Below are positions 18,794 through 26,701 of a stretch of DNA of 48,103 nt, piece after piece. Source of the stretch: Chitinophagaceae bacterium UBA4857 (GTDB lineage: Bacteria > Bacteroidota > Bacteroidia > Chitinophagales > Chitinophagaceae). Under the pieces are notes generated by a model, which saw only the letters and a program-made list of their open reading frames with translations, did no database searches and was not told the origin of the DNA. The stretch is taken from NCBI GenBank assembly GCA_002399735.1, contig DHEF01000047.1, forward strand, positions 1-48,103, given 5' to 3'. The first letter of the stretch is position 1. Each line of letters starts with the position of its first letter. The position numbers and the translations under genes were made by a program.

Positions 18794-18900
18794 AAATGGG
18801 GAAGAGATTTAGGATTTTTGATTTGAAGATTTAGGATTTGGGATGTCTGATGTGGCCATGTCTGATGTCTGATTTTTGGATGTCTGATTTGGTCTAACGA
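18794..18900. repeat. Degenerate tandem words (GATTTAGGATTT / GATGTCTGAT)
   Basis: Imperfect repetition of GATTTAGGATTT followed by several copies of GATGTCTGAT. It is non-coding and upstream of the glycosyltransferase gene. Confidence 0.5.
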
Positions 18901-18923
18901 TTGTGTGATGTATTGCATAGTTA

Positions 18924-19015
18924 AGACCTCGTCACCTCGACGAAGGAGAGGTCTCCTTGATTTAAGTATCTCTTACATTATGCAGGAGTTGCCTCCTATC
19001 GTTGGCATGACGAAG
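18924..19015. repeat. Palindromic intergenic element
   Basis: GACCTC and GAGGTC arms flank CGACGAAGGA, followed by GGAGTTGCCTCC and ending in CGTTGGCATGACG. This style of element is common in intergenic DNA of Bacteroidota. It carries no gene. Confidence 0.4.
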
Positions 19016-19018
19016 CGT

Positions 19019-19366
19019 TTACTTTTTATAAAGCTCTACTTTTCGTTGGTCGGGGTCAACAATAATTGCCAGAAAGCCAAAATCCGTGTCGGTGGGTTCT
19101 AAAGCAAAAGCAATGTTGTGCAGTTTAAGCTTATCAATGGTGGATTCAAAATGATCAATAGCAAAACCTAACCTTATATTTTTATCTGTTTCGGTTTGAG
19201 ATTTTGTCAGAGGATATATTTCTAAGATGGCTTTCTCCATTTTGGCAGCGTAATGGAACGGGCCATTACCATGTTGGTGATACTCAAAACTAAACCCTAA
19301 CAGATTGTAAAATGAAGCAGTTTTTTCAGGATCATTTGAACGAAGAACAAGTAAACGAAGCTCCAT
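19019..19366 (-). CDS. VOC-superfamily (glyoxalase/dioxygenase-like) protein
   Basis: A 115-residue protein with two beta-alpha-beta-beta-beta modules of the vicinal oxygen chelate fold: LRLLVLRSNDPEKTASFYNLLGF at the start and GFAIDHFESTIDKL in the second half. Such proteins include glyoxalase I, fosfomycin-resistance enzymes and many of unknown role. Metal ligands are not clearly conserved here, so no reaction is assigned. It is downstream of plsX on the same strand but separated by repeats. Confidence 0.75.
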   Translation of the reverse strand: MELRLLVLRSNDPEKTASFYNLLGFSFEYHQHGNGPFHYAAKMEKAILEIYPLTKSQTETDKNIRLGFAIDHFESTIDKLKLHNIAFALEPTDTDFGFLAIIVDPDQRKVELYKK

Positions 19367-19410
19367 TTTGCTGATTTAAATATTTTTCATCAATGATAGA
19401 CAACCTACAC

Positions 19411-19536
19411 AATGCCCAATAGAATTACTAAACGTACAAGTGAGAGTATTAAATTCATTTCCACAGGAAATAAATTAATCCCAACCCTATCGGGTTACAA
19501 CAGACGGTGATAGTAGTAATGCAGCTGATAAAATAA
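19411..19536 (+). repeat. Dispersed intergenic repeat, enlarged copy
   Basis: ACAATGCCCAATAGAATTAC, ACGTACAAGTGAG, then extra sequence including CCCAACCCTATCGGGTTA before CAACAGACGGTGATAG and the AATAAAA end. Confidence 0.65.
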
Positions 19537-19538
19537 AA

Positions 19539-19616
19539 GTATTTAGTATTAAGTATGTAGTATGTAGACGAGACGGTATACACATCTAAATACTATATAC
19601 TAAAATCTACATACTA
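19539..19616. terminator. Long imperfect AT-rich palindrome after plsX
   Basis: Words TTTAGTATTAAGTATGTAG and CTACATACTA with CTAAATACTATATAC are arranged around a CGAGACG centre, forming a long imperfect hairpin that abuts the plsX stop. It is likely a terminator and is also repeat-like. Confidence 0.5.
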
Positions 19617-20555
19617 TCCCTTCAACGCTTCGCCCATTTGTTGCAATACATCGGTTTGTATCATTTTTTCGGCAACCATAATCATGTTTTTAAATGCCAT
19701 GGCACCTGATATACCGTGGCCAATGATTACAGGTTTGGCTACGCCTAACACGGGAGTGCCGCCGTAAATTTCAAAATTGAAACGGCTGTAATAGGGGTCT
19801 TTACTGGCGTTGGCAGGATTGATGTCGTATAAAGATTCGGCCATTTTTAAAATAACATTGCCGGTGAAACCTTCGCATACAATTACATCGGCTTTGTCAA
19901 TTAAAATATCACGGCCCTCTATATTACCAATAAAATTGATTTTGGTATTTTCTTTCAGCAGGGGATAAGTGGCTTGCGCTAACAGGTTGCCTTTACCTTC
20001 TTCTTCACCTACATTTAATAAACCAATACGTGGATTGTTAATGCCTAAAATTTGTTGGGCATACACGCTACCCATGGTAGCAAACTGGTTTAATTGTTCA
20101 GGTTTACAATCTGCGTTTAAACCAACATCTAACAACAAACCGGTGGCACCATTATTTTTTGGAATAATGCTGGAGATAGTGGGGCGGATAACACCCTCTA
20201 AAGATTTTATGCTGAACAAAGCGCCTACCAGCATGGCACCGGTATTACCGGCACTAATAAACGCATCAATTTTACCACTGGCCAATAAATGAAAACCAAT
20301 GGCAATGGATGATTGTTGTTTTTCTTTTAAGGCTTTGGTGGGGTGTTCATGCATATCAATAACCTGATCGGCATGTACAACCTTAATGTTGTTATTGGTT
20401 AATTGGTGCTCAGTAAGTAATGGGCTTACCAAATCCTGGTTACCAATAAGTAACAGGGTGGCAGGAGCTTGTACTGCATTAAAATAATCTTTAATTCCTT
20501 TAACTGCTTCCAATGGGGCATAATCGCCACCCATCATGTCTATACCAATTACCAT
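19614..20555 (-). CDS. plsX: Phosphate acyltransferase
   Basis: A 313-residue PlsX enzyme that converts acyl-ACP to acyl-phosphate for phospholipid synthesis. The diagnostic N-terminus MVIGIDMMGGDYAP fixes the start at 20555; the frame extends 14 codons further upstream but that part is not conserved. Other family motifs are SAGNTGAML, LLDVGLNADCKPEQL and NVGEEEGKGN. It follows rpmF and yceD on the same strand, the classical order, but fabH is not next to it here. Confidence 0.95.
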   Translation of the reverse strand: MVIGIDMMGGDYAPLEAVKGIKDYFNAVQAPATLLLIGNQDLVSPLLTEHQLTNNNIKVVHADQVIDMHEHPTKALKEKQQSSIAIGFHLLASGKIDAFISAGNTGAMLVGALFSIKSLEGVIRPTISSIIPKNNGATGLLLDVGLNADCKPEQLNQFATMGSVYAQQILGINNPRIGLLNVGEEEGKGNLLAQATYPLLKENTKINFIGNIEGRDILIDKADVIVCEGFTGNVILKMAESLYDINPANASKDPYYSRFNFEIYGGTPVLGVAKPVIIGHGISGAMAFKNMIMVAEKMIQTDVLQQMGEALKG

Positions 20556-20659
20556 AGCGAGAGGGTTATTTCCAAAAATTAAAAATTCCAAACCCAATAG
20601 CGAACCGTTTATAGCGGTGCTACAGATTTGGAATCAAAATTGAGTAAAAAAAACAGAAG

Positions 20660-20854
20660 TTACGCTTTTGCCGGAGCTTTTTCGCTAACAACTTTTCCTT
20701 TATAGAATAATTTACCTTCACTTACGTGTGCACGGTGGCGTACGTGTATTTCGCCTGTAGTGCTATCAGTAGTTAAAGTAGCTGAAGTAGCTTTATAGTG
20801 TGTTCTGCGTTTTGCGCTTCTTTGCTGACTGTGTCTGCGTTTGGGATTTGGCAT
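20660..20854 (-). CDS. rpmF: 50S ribosomal protein L32
   Basis: A 64-residue basic protein beginning MPNPKRRHSQQRSAKRRTHY, typical of bacterial L32. It lacks the C-terminal zinc-binding cysteines, so it is the zinc-free (C-minus) form. It sits between yceD and plsX as in most bacteria. Confidence 0.95.
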   Translation of the reverse strand: MPNPKRRHSQQRSAKRRTHYKATSATLTTDSTTGEIHVRHRAHVSEGKLFYKGKVVSEKAPAKA

Positions 20855-20888
20855 GTCTTATGCTATTATATCAGTTATCAAATATTAT

Positions 20889-21446
20889 TTAATTATTACC
20901 TAAGTTTTTGAACTTTTCTAAGTCCTTCCAGATAGGGTTTGTCTTGTCTTCTTCCTTTTCTTCTTCAGGTTCCAAGGTATCAAGCATTTTAAGTACATCG
21001 GGGTTGCAGGTGGTTTTACCGTTATCAAACTGGCCGCATACTTTTTGCATGGGTAAACTCAGGTTAATAAATTCGTAAATCCAGTTAGCAACTTCCAAAT
21101 GACTTTCGTTACGGCCAATGTAATATACATCGGGATCATTTTCCTGATCGTTCATTAGTTCGGGCTCTTCTACCTGTTTAACAATAATATTAAACTCGTC
21201 CCAAAGATCAACCAGTAAAGGGTTTCCGCAACGGTCGCAGTGGCTTTCCAGTTTACCACCCACTTCAAATTTAAGTTGCATAAAACTGTTCTTTTTGTCC
21301 AGTGTCAACTTAATATTTGCATGGCAGTTTTGAAAATCCTGCTGCTGAAATGCTTCAAAGAACTTGTCGGTTATCTCGTAACTGTACTCATGTGTACCAG
21401 GCTTTAAACCAACAAACGCTATCTCAAAGTCTCTACTATTACCCAT
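20889..21446 (-). CDS. YceD/DUF177 family protein
   Basis: A 185-residue DUF177 protein (YceD in E. coli), linked in other bacteria to 23S rRNA accumulation. The central CDRCGNPL and the later CGQFDNGKTTC supply a possible four-Cys metal site. The acidic C-terminus is NPIWKDLEKFKNL. It is first in the yceD-rpmF-plsX unit. Confidence 0.85.
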   Translation of the reverse strand: MGNSRDFEIAFVGLKPGTHEYSYEITDKFFEAFQQQDFQNCHANIKLTLDKKNSFMQLKFEVGGKLESHCDRCGNPLLVDLWDEFNIIVKQVEEPELMNDQENDPDVYYIGRNESHLEVANWIYEFINLSLPMQKVCGQFDNGKTTCNPDVLKMLDTLEPEEEKEEDKTNPIWKDLEKFKNLGNN

Positions 21447-21467
21447 GAGTCAACTTTTAAGAGTTGG

Positions 21468-21475
21468 CAAAGGTA
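21468..21475 (-). promoter_or_regulatory. Candidate -7 box of the yceD-rpmF-plsX unit
   Basis: TACCTTTG on the minus strand matches TAnnTTTG and lies 21 bp before the ATG at 21446. The -33 element is not evident. Confidence 0.5.
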
Positions 21476-21748
21476 GGATATTTTGCCGAATAATTGTTGC
21501 ACGGGTTATATTATTTTTTAAGACACTTTAATAAAACTTAAAAACAATATAACATTTTGATTTTCAAATTTTTAGTACAATTCTGGTATTCCTGTTTGCT
21601 TTTGCAAAGATAGCCTGAAATATGGCATATGACTACATTATTATTAACACAAATACAATTGTTGTCCATTTTTAAAGGTACTATGTTTTGCTAAACCCGT
21701 CAACAAGCTTAACTTTCCCGTTTCAACCACCCATTTAATTTTATTGGT
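21476..21748. other. AT-rich divergent promoter region
   Basis: About 270 bp between yceD (minus) and the DUF3810 gene (plus). It holds no open frame, repeat or hairpin that I can support. Confidence 0.5.
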
Positions 21749-22861
21749 TTGCAGCAGTTTATTTCAAGGTTATTTAAAAAGCTTTTAAAAAGCTGGAGTT
21801 GGATTTTATTAATAGTAGGGGCTATTGTGGTTAAGTGGGTATCCTTGTATCCAAGCTGGATTGAGCAAAACTATACCTACGGCATTTATCCGGTAATTGC
21901 TAAAGTGCAACGTTTTTTGTTGGGTTGGATTCCTTTTAGCATTGGCGATATTTTTTACCTCTTTTTAATTCTTATACTTATTTTCAGGGTAGTAAAGTTT
22001 TTCCGCTTGTTAATACAGCGTAAACTAAACCGCTTTTATTTTGCTGCCGCTTTACAACAACTTATTTTTTTAATACTGTTTGTGTATGTATTTTTTAACT
22101 TGTTGTGGGGGTTAAACTATAATCGTCAAGGTATAGCACAACAATTAAATTTAAACGTTCAAAAATATACAACGCAGGATCTGGATACATTGGTAAATAT
22201 TTTACACAGTCATTTAAATAATCAGGCTGCTTTTATTACCAAAGAAAACCGTGATTCATTTCATCGTAAATCGCCTTTGTTTGCCGGTGCAGCACAGGCA
22301 TTTGCTACCGGTGCACCGCAATATAATTTTCTTACTTACAAGCCTAAATCGGTAAAACCTTCTTTGTTTAGTTACCTGGGTAATTATTTAGGTTTTCAGG
22401 GGTATTATAATCCGTTTTCCGGCGAGGCACAGGTAAATACTTTTACGCCGCAGTCGTTGCACCCGTTTGTAGCCACGCACGAAATTGCGCATCAGTTAGG
22501 TTATGCAAAAGAAAACGAAGCCAATTTTGTAGGCTTCCTGGCATGTCGCACACATCCTTCGCCGGTGTTTAAATACTCGGTGTATTTTGATATGTATAAT
22601 TATGCCAGCCGCGAACTGGCCCGCAGAGACACTGCTTTGTACCGTAATTACCATCAAAGTCTGCACAAACAGGTTACCGATGATATAGAAGAGTACCGTA
22701 CTTATTTACGCAAGTACCGCAACCCTATTGAAACAGTGGTAAACTGGGGCTATGGACATTTTTTAAAAGTAAACAACCAGCCTTCCGGTTTTGAAACTTA
22801 TAGCGAAGTAGTAGCCTGGTTAATTGCTTATTATAAAAAGTACGGTAAAGAAGTTATTTAG
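21749..22861 (+). CDS. DUF3810 membrane metallopeptidase-like protein
   Basis: A 370-residue protein with an N-terminal membrane region of about three segments (about 15-30, 65-85 and 105-125) and a soluble domain carrying HEIAHQ at 244-248, followed by YAKENEANFVGF, the usual layout of a gluzincin zinc site. This matches DUF3810, a family widespread in Bacteroidota with no known substrate. The start is written as TTG at 21749 (rendered Met); no ATG is nearer the conserved part, so the start is uncertain. Confidence 0.8.
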   Translation: MQQFISRLFKKLLKSWSWILLIVGAIVVKWVSLYPSWIEQNYTYGIYPVIAKVQRFLLGWIPFSIGDIFYLFLILILIFRVVKFFRLLIQRKLNRFYFAAALQQLIFLILFVYVFFNLLWGLNYNRQGIAQQLNLNVQKYTTQDLDTLVNILHSHLNNQAAFITKENRDSFHRKSPLFAGAAQAFATGAPQYNFLTYKPKSVKPSLFSYLGNYLGFQGYYNPFSGEAQVNTFTPQSLHPFVATHEIAHQLGYAKENEANFVGFLACRTHPSPVFKYSVYFDMYNYASRELARRDTALYRNYHQSLHKQVTDDIEEYRTYLRKYRNPIETVVNWGYGHFLKVNNQPSGFETYSEVVAWLIAYYKKYGKEVI

Positions 22862-22863
22862 TG

Positions 22864-22917
22864 TAATTAATAATTAAAAATTAGTAATTAATAATTAAAA
22901 ATTAGTAATTAATAATT
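22864..22917. repeat. Tandem repeat, 21-bp unit, 2.6 copies
   Basis: The unit TAATTAATAATTAAAAATTAG occurs twice exactly and then partially. It lies directly after the DUF3810 stop codon. Confidence 0.9.
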
Positions 22918-22943
22918 GGGGTTGTTGAATAATATAGGAACCT

Positions 22944-23030
22944 TACACATTGCCCAATAGAATTACCGAACGTACAAGTGAGTGACACAACCGAAGTTCA
23001 ATCAAGGGAGGAACGATGGTAACATAAAAA
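22944..23030 (+). repeat. Dispersed intergenic repeat
   Basis: The best type-1 copy: TTGCCCAATAGAATTACCG, ACGTACAAGTGAGTGACAC, TTCAATCAAGGGAGGAACG and GATGGTAACATAAAAA. It lies after the DUF3810 gene. Confidence 0.85.
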
Positions 23031-23050
23031 ACATTATGCTTACTAAGGCT

Positions 23051-23078
23051 CTAAAGCCCCTTTAGGGGTTTGGGGTAG
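23051..23078. repeat. GCCCC-TTTA-GGGG palindromic element
   Basis: CTAAAGCCCCTTTAGGGG is a short GC-rich palindrome with a G-rich tail. The same wording recurs as CCTAAAGGGGCTTTAG near 37113. Confidence 0.5.
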
Positions 23079-23085
23079 GTTGGGG

Positions 23086-23622
23086 TTAAAACTTATTTTT
23101 CCACATCATACTCTCAATAGGTTTGTCAGGCTGGCCGCTATATTTGGCATTTGCTTTTTGGTTGTAAGCCACTTCAATCTCTCCATCAACCGGGAAATAA
23201 ATCAGCTGTCCTACGGGCATACCTTTATACACTTTCACGGGCTGTTTTACCGATATTTCCAAGGTCCAGTGTCCACAAAAACCAACATCCCCTTTACCGG
23301 CAGTGGCGTGTATATCAATGCCCAATCTACCGGTAGACGACTTGCCTTCTAAAAACGGTACATGGGCATGTGTTTCGGTGTACTCCAGCGTAACACCTAA
23401 ATAAAATACATGCGGGTATAAAACAAAACCATCCTCTGGGATTTCAAAATACTCAATTTCGTTATGCCTTTTGGCATCCAGAATATGATCTTTATAAGTA
23501 GCCAGCCATTTACCTAAATGAACATCGTAAGAATTACTACCCAGACAATTACGGTCGTATGGTGTTAATACAATTGTCTTTTTTTCAATCTCCTCCAGTA
23601 TCCGTGTATCCGATAAAATCAT
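23086..23622 (-). CDS. dcd: dCTP deaminase
   Basis: A 178-residue enzyme that converts dCTP to dUTP for thymidylate synthesis. MILSDTRILEEIEKKTIVL and the region ATAGKGDVGFCGHWTLEISV, which contains the catalytic Glu, are diagnostic. I set the start at 23622; the frame continues upstream to 23748 but that part is translated dispersed-repeat DNA, not conserved protein. Confidence 0.92.
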   Translation of the reverse strand: MILSDTRILEEIEKKTIVLTPYDRNCLGSNSYDVHLGKWLATYKDHILDAKRHNEIEYFEIPEDGFVLYPHVFYLGVTLEYTETHAHVPFLEGKSSTGRLGIDIHATAGKGDVGFCGHWTLEISVKQPVKVYKGMPVGQLIYFPVDGEIEVAYNQKANAKYSGQPDKPIESMMWKNKF

Positions 23623-23633
23623 GTTTTTGTTTT

Positions 23634-23752
23634 TTGGTAACCGGCTGTAGTTCCCTGATGAATCGTCCCTTGTTTTTAACCCCGAGTTGGCTTTGTGCGT
23701 TTGGTTCGGGGCGACGCTCCGTTCAACTGCAGTAATACTATTGGACAATTTT
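23634..23752 (-). repeat. Dispersed intergenic repeat with 59-bp block
   Basis: TTTTGGTAACCGGCTGTAG...CGTTCAACTGCAGTAATACTATTGGAC. It shares the exact 59-bp block with 17389-17447 and lies upstream of dcd. Confidence 0.8.
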
Positions 23753-23903
23753 TGCCTTTATAGTACTATCGGCTATATTTTTGCTTTACTTTGGCAAATA
23801 AACACAAATTTTAAGTATTAATAAAAAATGGCTTTGTTTATAGCTTTTCTCATGCTAAAACAGCCCTTTTTACTTTTTGCTTTTTACTTTTTACTTTGCC
23901 AAA

Positions 23904-24512
23904 ATGCCCATTTTTTTTCAGCAGCAAATAAACGAATTTACCAGGCTTGGTATTTGGAAAATTGAGGAAAATGAAACGTTTTTTCAAAGTAATGTACCAC
24001 AACACCGGGCTGTAACACACCCCCATAAAAGGTTACAGCATTTAGCCGGAAGGTATTTGCTGCAATATCTTTTTCCGGGCTTTCCTTACGATATGGTACA
24101 AATTGCCGACACCAAAAGACCCTTTTTGCCCAATGAAGCTTTTCATTTTTCCATATCACATTGCGGCGATTATGCCGCAGCAATTGTTAGTACCAAATAC
24201 CGGGTAGGGGTAGATGTGGAAATTCCTGCTGATAAAGTGGCTGCTATTAAAGAAAAATTTTTATCACCCGATGAATTACAGTTATTACCCAATCAACAGG
24301 ATATTAACTGGCTAACCATTTGCTGGAGTGCCAAAGAATCTGTTTTTAAATGGTATGGTAATGGTAAGGTTGATTTTAAACAACATATCCAATTCAATAA
24401 ATTACAGGTGGATACAAATAGTATCGACTGCTTTTTTACAAAAAATAATACACCATTACATATTCAGTACCACCAGTTTGAAAAGCTGGTATTGTCATGG
24501 GTTGTTAACTAA
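23904..24512 (+). CDS. 4'-phosphopantetheinyl transferase, Sfp type
   Basis: A 202-residue enzyme that loads coenzyme A-derived phosphopantetheine onto carrier proteins. The motifs are FHFSISHCGDYAA, GVDVEIP (Mg-binding Asp and Glu) and WSAKESVFKWYG. I chose the ATG at 23904 (MPIFFQQQ). It appears to be a single gene, and no carrier-protein or polyketide cluster is nearby. Confidence 0.88.
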   Translation: MPIFFQQQINEFTRLGIWKIEENETFFQSNVPQHRAVTHPHKRLQHLAGRYLLQYLFPGFPYDMVQIADTKRPFLPNEAFHFSISHCGDYAAAIVSTKYRVGVDVEIPADKVAAIKEKFLSPDELQLLPNQQDINWLTICWSAKESVFKWYGNGKVDFKQHIQFNKLQVDTNSIDCFFTKNNTPLHIQYHQFEKLVLSWVVN

Positions 24513-24647
24513 GTAGTAATAAAAAACCATAACCTCTACCAAAATGTAGTGGGCTTTCAAATTATAAGACTTAAACTCTCCTTTAGGGAATGGGGGTAGC
24601 CTGTATGCTTTACATTAAAACAAACGGTTGTTCTGTTTTATATAAAT

Positions 24648-24668
24648 AATCTATAAAATAGGTAGACT
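24648..24668 (+). promoter_or_regulatory. Sulfur-regulon palindrome, site A (cysH operon)
   Basis: AATCTAT-N7-GTAGACT: the right half is a perfect match and the left half matches 5 of 7 of the consensus AGTCTAC-N7-GTAGACT. It lies 15 bp upstream of the -7 box of the cysH leader. Confidence 0.65.
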
Positions 24669-24683
24669 AATTACTTAACACCT

Positions 24684-24691
24684 TATATTTG
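24684..24691 (+). promoter_or_regulatory. -7 box of the cysteine leader/cysH operon
   Basis: TATATTTG is an exact TAnnTTTG match. Transcription would start at about 24696-24700, roughly 20 nt before the leader-peptide ATG. No clear -33 TTG is present, which fits a promoter that needs an activator. Confidence 0.6.
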
Positions 24692-24719
24692 TAAAAGTAT
24701 TTACAACTGATTAGTGCAA

Positions 24720-24794
24720 ATGGAGCAAAAACAAAATATAATTATTACCAGTATTATGCGTTGCATGTGTAAGCAATGTGCCGGTTGTTGTTAA
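24720..24794 (+). CDS. Cysteine-rich leader peptide upstream of cysH (24 codons)
   Basis: ATG at 24720 to TAA at 24792. The peptide starts MEQKQNIIITSIM and ends RCMCKQCAGCC, with five Cys in the last ten residues (Cys15, 17, 20, 23, 24). It sits between the promoter box and the cysteine-biosynthesis operon, 46 bp ahead of cysH. Its stop codon and last Cys codon are inside a terminator-like hairpin (24788-24812). This is the arrangement expected of a leader whose translation senses charged tRNA-Cys. The assignment is inference; I know of no named family. Confidence 0.65.
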   Translation: MEQKQNIIITSIMRCMCKQCAGCC

Positions 24795-24820
24795 CACAAG
24801 GGTGCTTAACAATTTTATTT
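24788..24820 (+). terminator. Candidate attenuator hairpin of the cysH operon
   Basis: TTGTTAA-CAC-AAGG-GTG-(C)-TTAACAA gives a 10-bp stem with one bulged C and a 4-nt loop, followed by TTTTATTT. The 5' arm covers the last Cys codon and stop of the leader ORF, so a ribosome stalled on the Cys codons would block folding. Confidence 0.55.
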
Positions 24821-24840
24821 GCAAACATTATTTTACACTT

Positions 24841-25575
24841 ATGGCAGCGCAACATACTATCATACAAACATTATCGGATTTTTCGGAAAATAACAATATT
24901 GCTCAGGTACTAGCTGAGCTAACTAAGCTATTTCCCAATCAGGTTACTTTTTCTACCAGTTTTAGTTACGAAGATCAGGTTATCACCGATCAGATAGCAA
25001 AGTCTGCAGGCGATATAAAATTATTTACATTAGATACTGGTCGTTTGTTTCCCGAAACATATTCTACCTGGAGTGCAACAGTAGATAAATACGCACTGCC
25101 CATTCAAGCTTATTATCCCGATGCTGTTGCTTTACAGCAATACACTACCGTTAATGGTCCCAATGGTTTTTATGCTTCTGCCGAATTAAGGAAAGCGTGT
25201 TGCCAAATACGTAAGGTTGTGCCTTTACAAAAAGCATTGTCGGGAAATAAAATCTGGATAACCGGCTTGCGTGCCCAGCATTCTGCTAACAGACAAAGTT
25301 TACAACAGTTTGAGTGGGACGAAAGCAATAACATTATTAAATACCATCCCATTTTACATTGGACAACCCAAGAGGTAGAAACATACATTGCCAACAACAA
25401 TGTTCCGTACAATGTTTTGCATACTCGTGGTTTTGTAAGTATAGGTTGTGCACCATGTACACGGGCTATAAAACCCGGCGAAGATTTTCGTGCAGGCCGT
25501 TGGTGGTGGGAAGATAACAGTAAAAAAGAATGTGGACTGCATAGCACCGCACCCGTTGCTATTACACAAGCATAA
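24841..25575 (+). CDS. cysH: Assimilatory APS reductase (CysH family)
   Basis: A 244-residue reductase of the PAPS/APS family that reduces activated sulfate to sulfite with thioredoxin electrons. The pair Cys120-Cys121 (KACCQIRKV) and Cys203-x2-Cys206 (GCAPCTRAI) are the four ligands of the [4Fe-4S] cluster found in APS-using enzymes. The catalytic Cys is in ECGLH near the C-terminus. The absence of a cysC APS-kinase gene in the locus supports APS as substrate. Start at 24841 (MAAQHTII); upstream in-frame codons belong to the leader region. It is first in the structural operon. Confidence 0.92.
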   Translation: MAAQHTIIQTLSDFSENNNIAQVLAELTKLFPNQVTFSTSFSYEDQVITDQIAKSAGDIKLFTLDTGRLFPETYSTWSATVDKYALPIQAYYPDAVALQQYTTVNGPNGFYASAELRKACCQIRKVVPLQKALSGNKIWITGLRAQHSANRQSLQQFEWDESNNIIKYHPILHWTTQEVETYIANNNVPYNVLHTRGFVSIGCAPCTRAIKPGEDFRAGRWWWEDNSKKECGLHSTAPVAITQA

Positions 25576-25591
25576 AATATTTTTTGGAATT

Positions 25592-25610
25592 ACAGGTTTT
25601 TTTAACCTGT
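25592..25610 (+). repeat. Small hairpin between cysH and cysD
   Basis: ACAGGTT-TTTTT-AACCTGT, a 7-bp stem in the 50-bp gap. It may affect mRNA processing or stability, but no T-run follows. Confidence 0.4.
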
Positions 25611-25625
25611 TAAAAGCGTGAAGGA

Positions 25626-26534
25626 ATGAGTAAATATCAATTAGATTATTTAGAACAATTAGAAGCGGAGAGCATACATATTTTCAGAGAAGTAGCGGCC
25701 CAGTTTGAAAGGCCTGCTTTGCTGTTTAGTGGCGGTAAAGATTCTATCACTTTGGTACATCTCGCAAAAAAAGCTTTTGCTCCCGGCAAAATTCCTTTTC
25801 CGCTGGTGCATATTGATACGGGACACAATTTTCCCGAAGCGTTAAATTACCGCGATCAATTAGCAAAAGAACTGAATGCCGATTTAATTGTACGCCAGGT
25901 TGGCGATACCATTAAACAACGTAACCTTACTGAACCAAAAGGAAAGTTTGCCAGCCGTAACTGGTTACAGACGTATACTTTACTAGATACCATTGAAGAG
26001 TTTGGTTTTGATGCTTGTATTGGTGGCGCCCGTCGTGATGAAGAAAAAGCCCGTGCAAAAGAAAGAATATTTTCTGTACGTGATGAGTTTGGACAATGGG
26101 ATCCAAAATTGCAACGCCCCGAATTATGGAATGTATTTAATGGCCGTATTCACAAAGGCGAAAATGTTCGTGTGTTTCCCATCAGTAACTGGACGGAATT
26201 AGATATTTGGAATTACATCCGCAAAGAAAAAATCGGATTACCATCTATTTATTTTTCGCACGATAGGGAAGTGTTGTTACACGAAGGACAATACGTGGCA
26301 ACATCGCCGTTCATACAAATTGATGATACCGATGTGGTGCTTACCAAACGGGTACGTTATCGCACGGTTGGCGATATGACTTGTACTGCTGCGATAGAAA
26401 GCAATGCATCCACATTAGATGAAGTGATTCATGAAATAACCGCAGCTCGCATTAGCGAACGCGGCGAAACACGTATTGATGATCGTGTTACGGAAGCCGC
26501 TATGGAAGACAGAAAGAAGAACGGATATTTTTAA
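25626..26534 (+). CDS. cysD: Sulfate adenylyltransferase subunit 2
   Basis: A 302-residue ATP-sulfurylase catalytic subunit (N-type ATP pyrophosphatase). The PP-loop is SGGKDS at 35-40. RRDEEKARAKERIFSVRDEFG and the C-terminal TCTAAIESNA and RGETRIDDR are strongly conserved. With CysN it makes APS from ATP and sulfate. It lies 50 bp after cysH; a repeat copy of about 80 bp separates it from cysN. Confidence 0.96.
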   Translation: MSKYQLDYLEQLEAESIHIFREVAAQFERPALLFSGGKDSITLVHLAKKAFAPGKIPFPLVHIDTGHNFPEALNYRDQLAKELNADLIVRQVGDTIKQRNLTEPKGKFASRNWLQTYTLLDTIEEFGFDACIGGARRDEEKARAKERIFSVRDEFGQWDPKLQRPELWNVFNGRIHKGENVRVFPISNWTELDIWNYIRKEKIGLPSIYFSHDREVLLHEGQYVATSPFIQIDDTDVVLTKRVRYRTVGDMTCTAAIESNASTLDEVIHEITAARISERGETRIDDRVTEAAMEDRKKNGYF

Positions 26535-26562
26535 AGTAAAAAGTAAGAATTTTAAAAGGGAT

Positions 26563-26640
26563 TTTTTTGTTACCAGCAGCAGTTCCCTGATTGAACTTTA
26601 CTTGCGACGCTCCGTTCATCGTTCCGTTCGCTAATCAACA
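26563..26640 (-). repeat. Dispersed intergenic repeat inside the sulfur operon
   Basis: TTTTTGTTACCAGCAGCAG...GAACTTTACTTGCGACGCTCC...GTTCGCTAATC, between cysD and cysN. Confidence 0.75.
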
Positions 26641-26701
26641 AAAACCGGTTAATATTAAAAGCATTACTATTAACCATGAACTATTAACAATTAACTAAAT
26701 C

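Noticed and set aside
19560..19572. GTAGAC near plsX as a sulfur operator
   Set aside because: It belongs to the imperfect terminator-like palindrome; the second half is not at the N7 distance.
22864..22917. Possible CRISPR-like direct repeats
   Set aside because: The units are directly adjacent with no spacers and there are no cas genes.
23623..23748. N-terminal extension of dCTP deaminase
   Set aside because: It encodes translated dispersed-repeat DNA; the family start is at MILSD.
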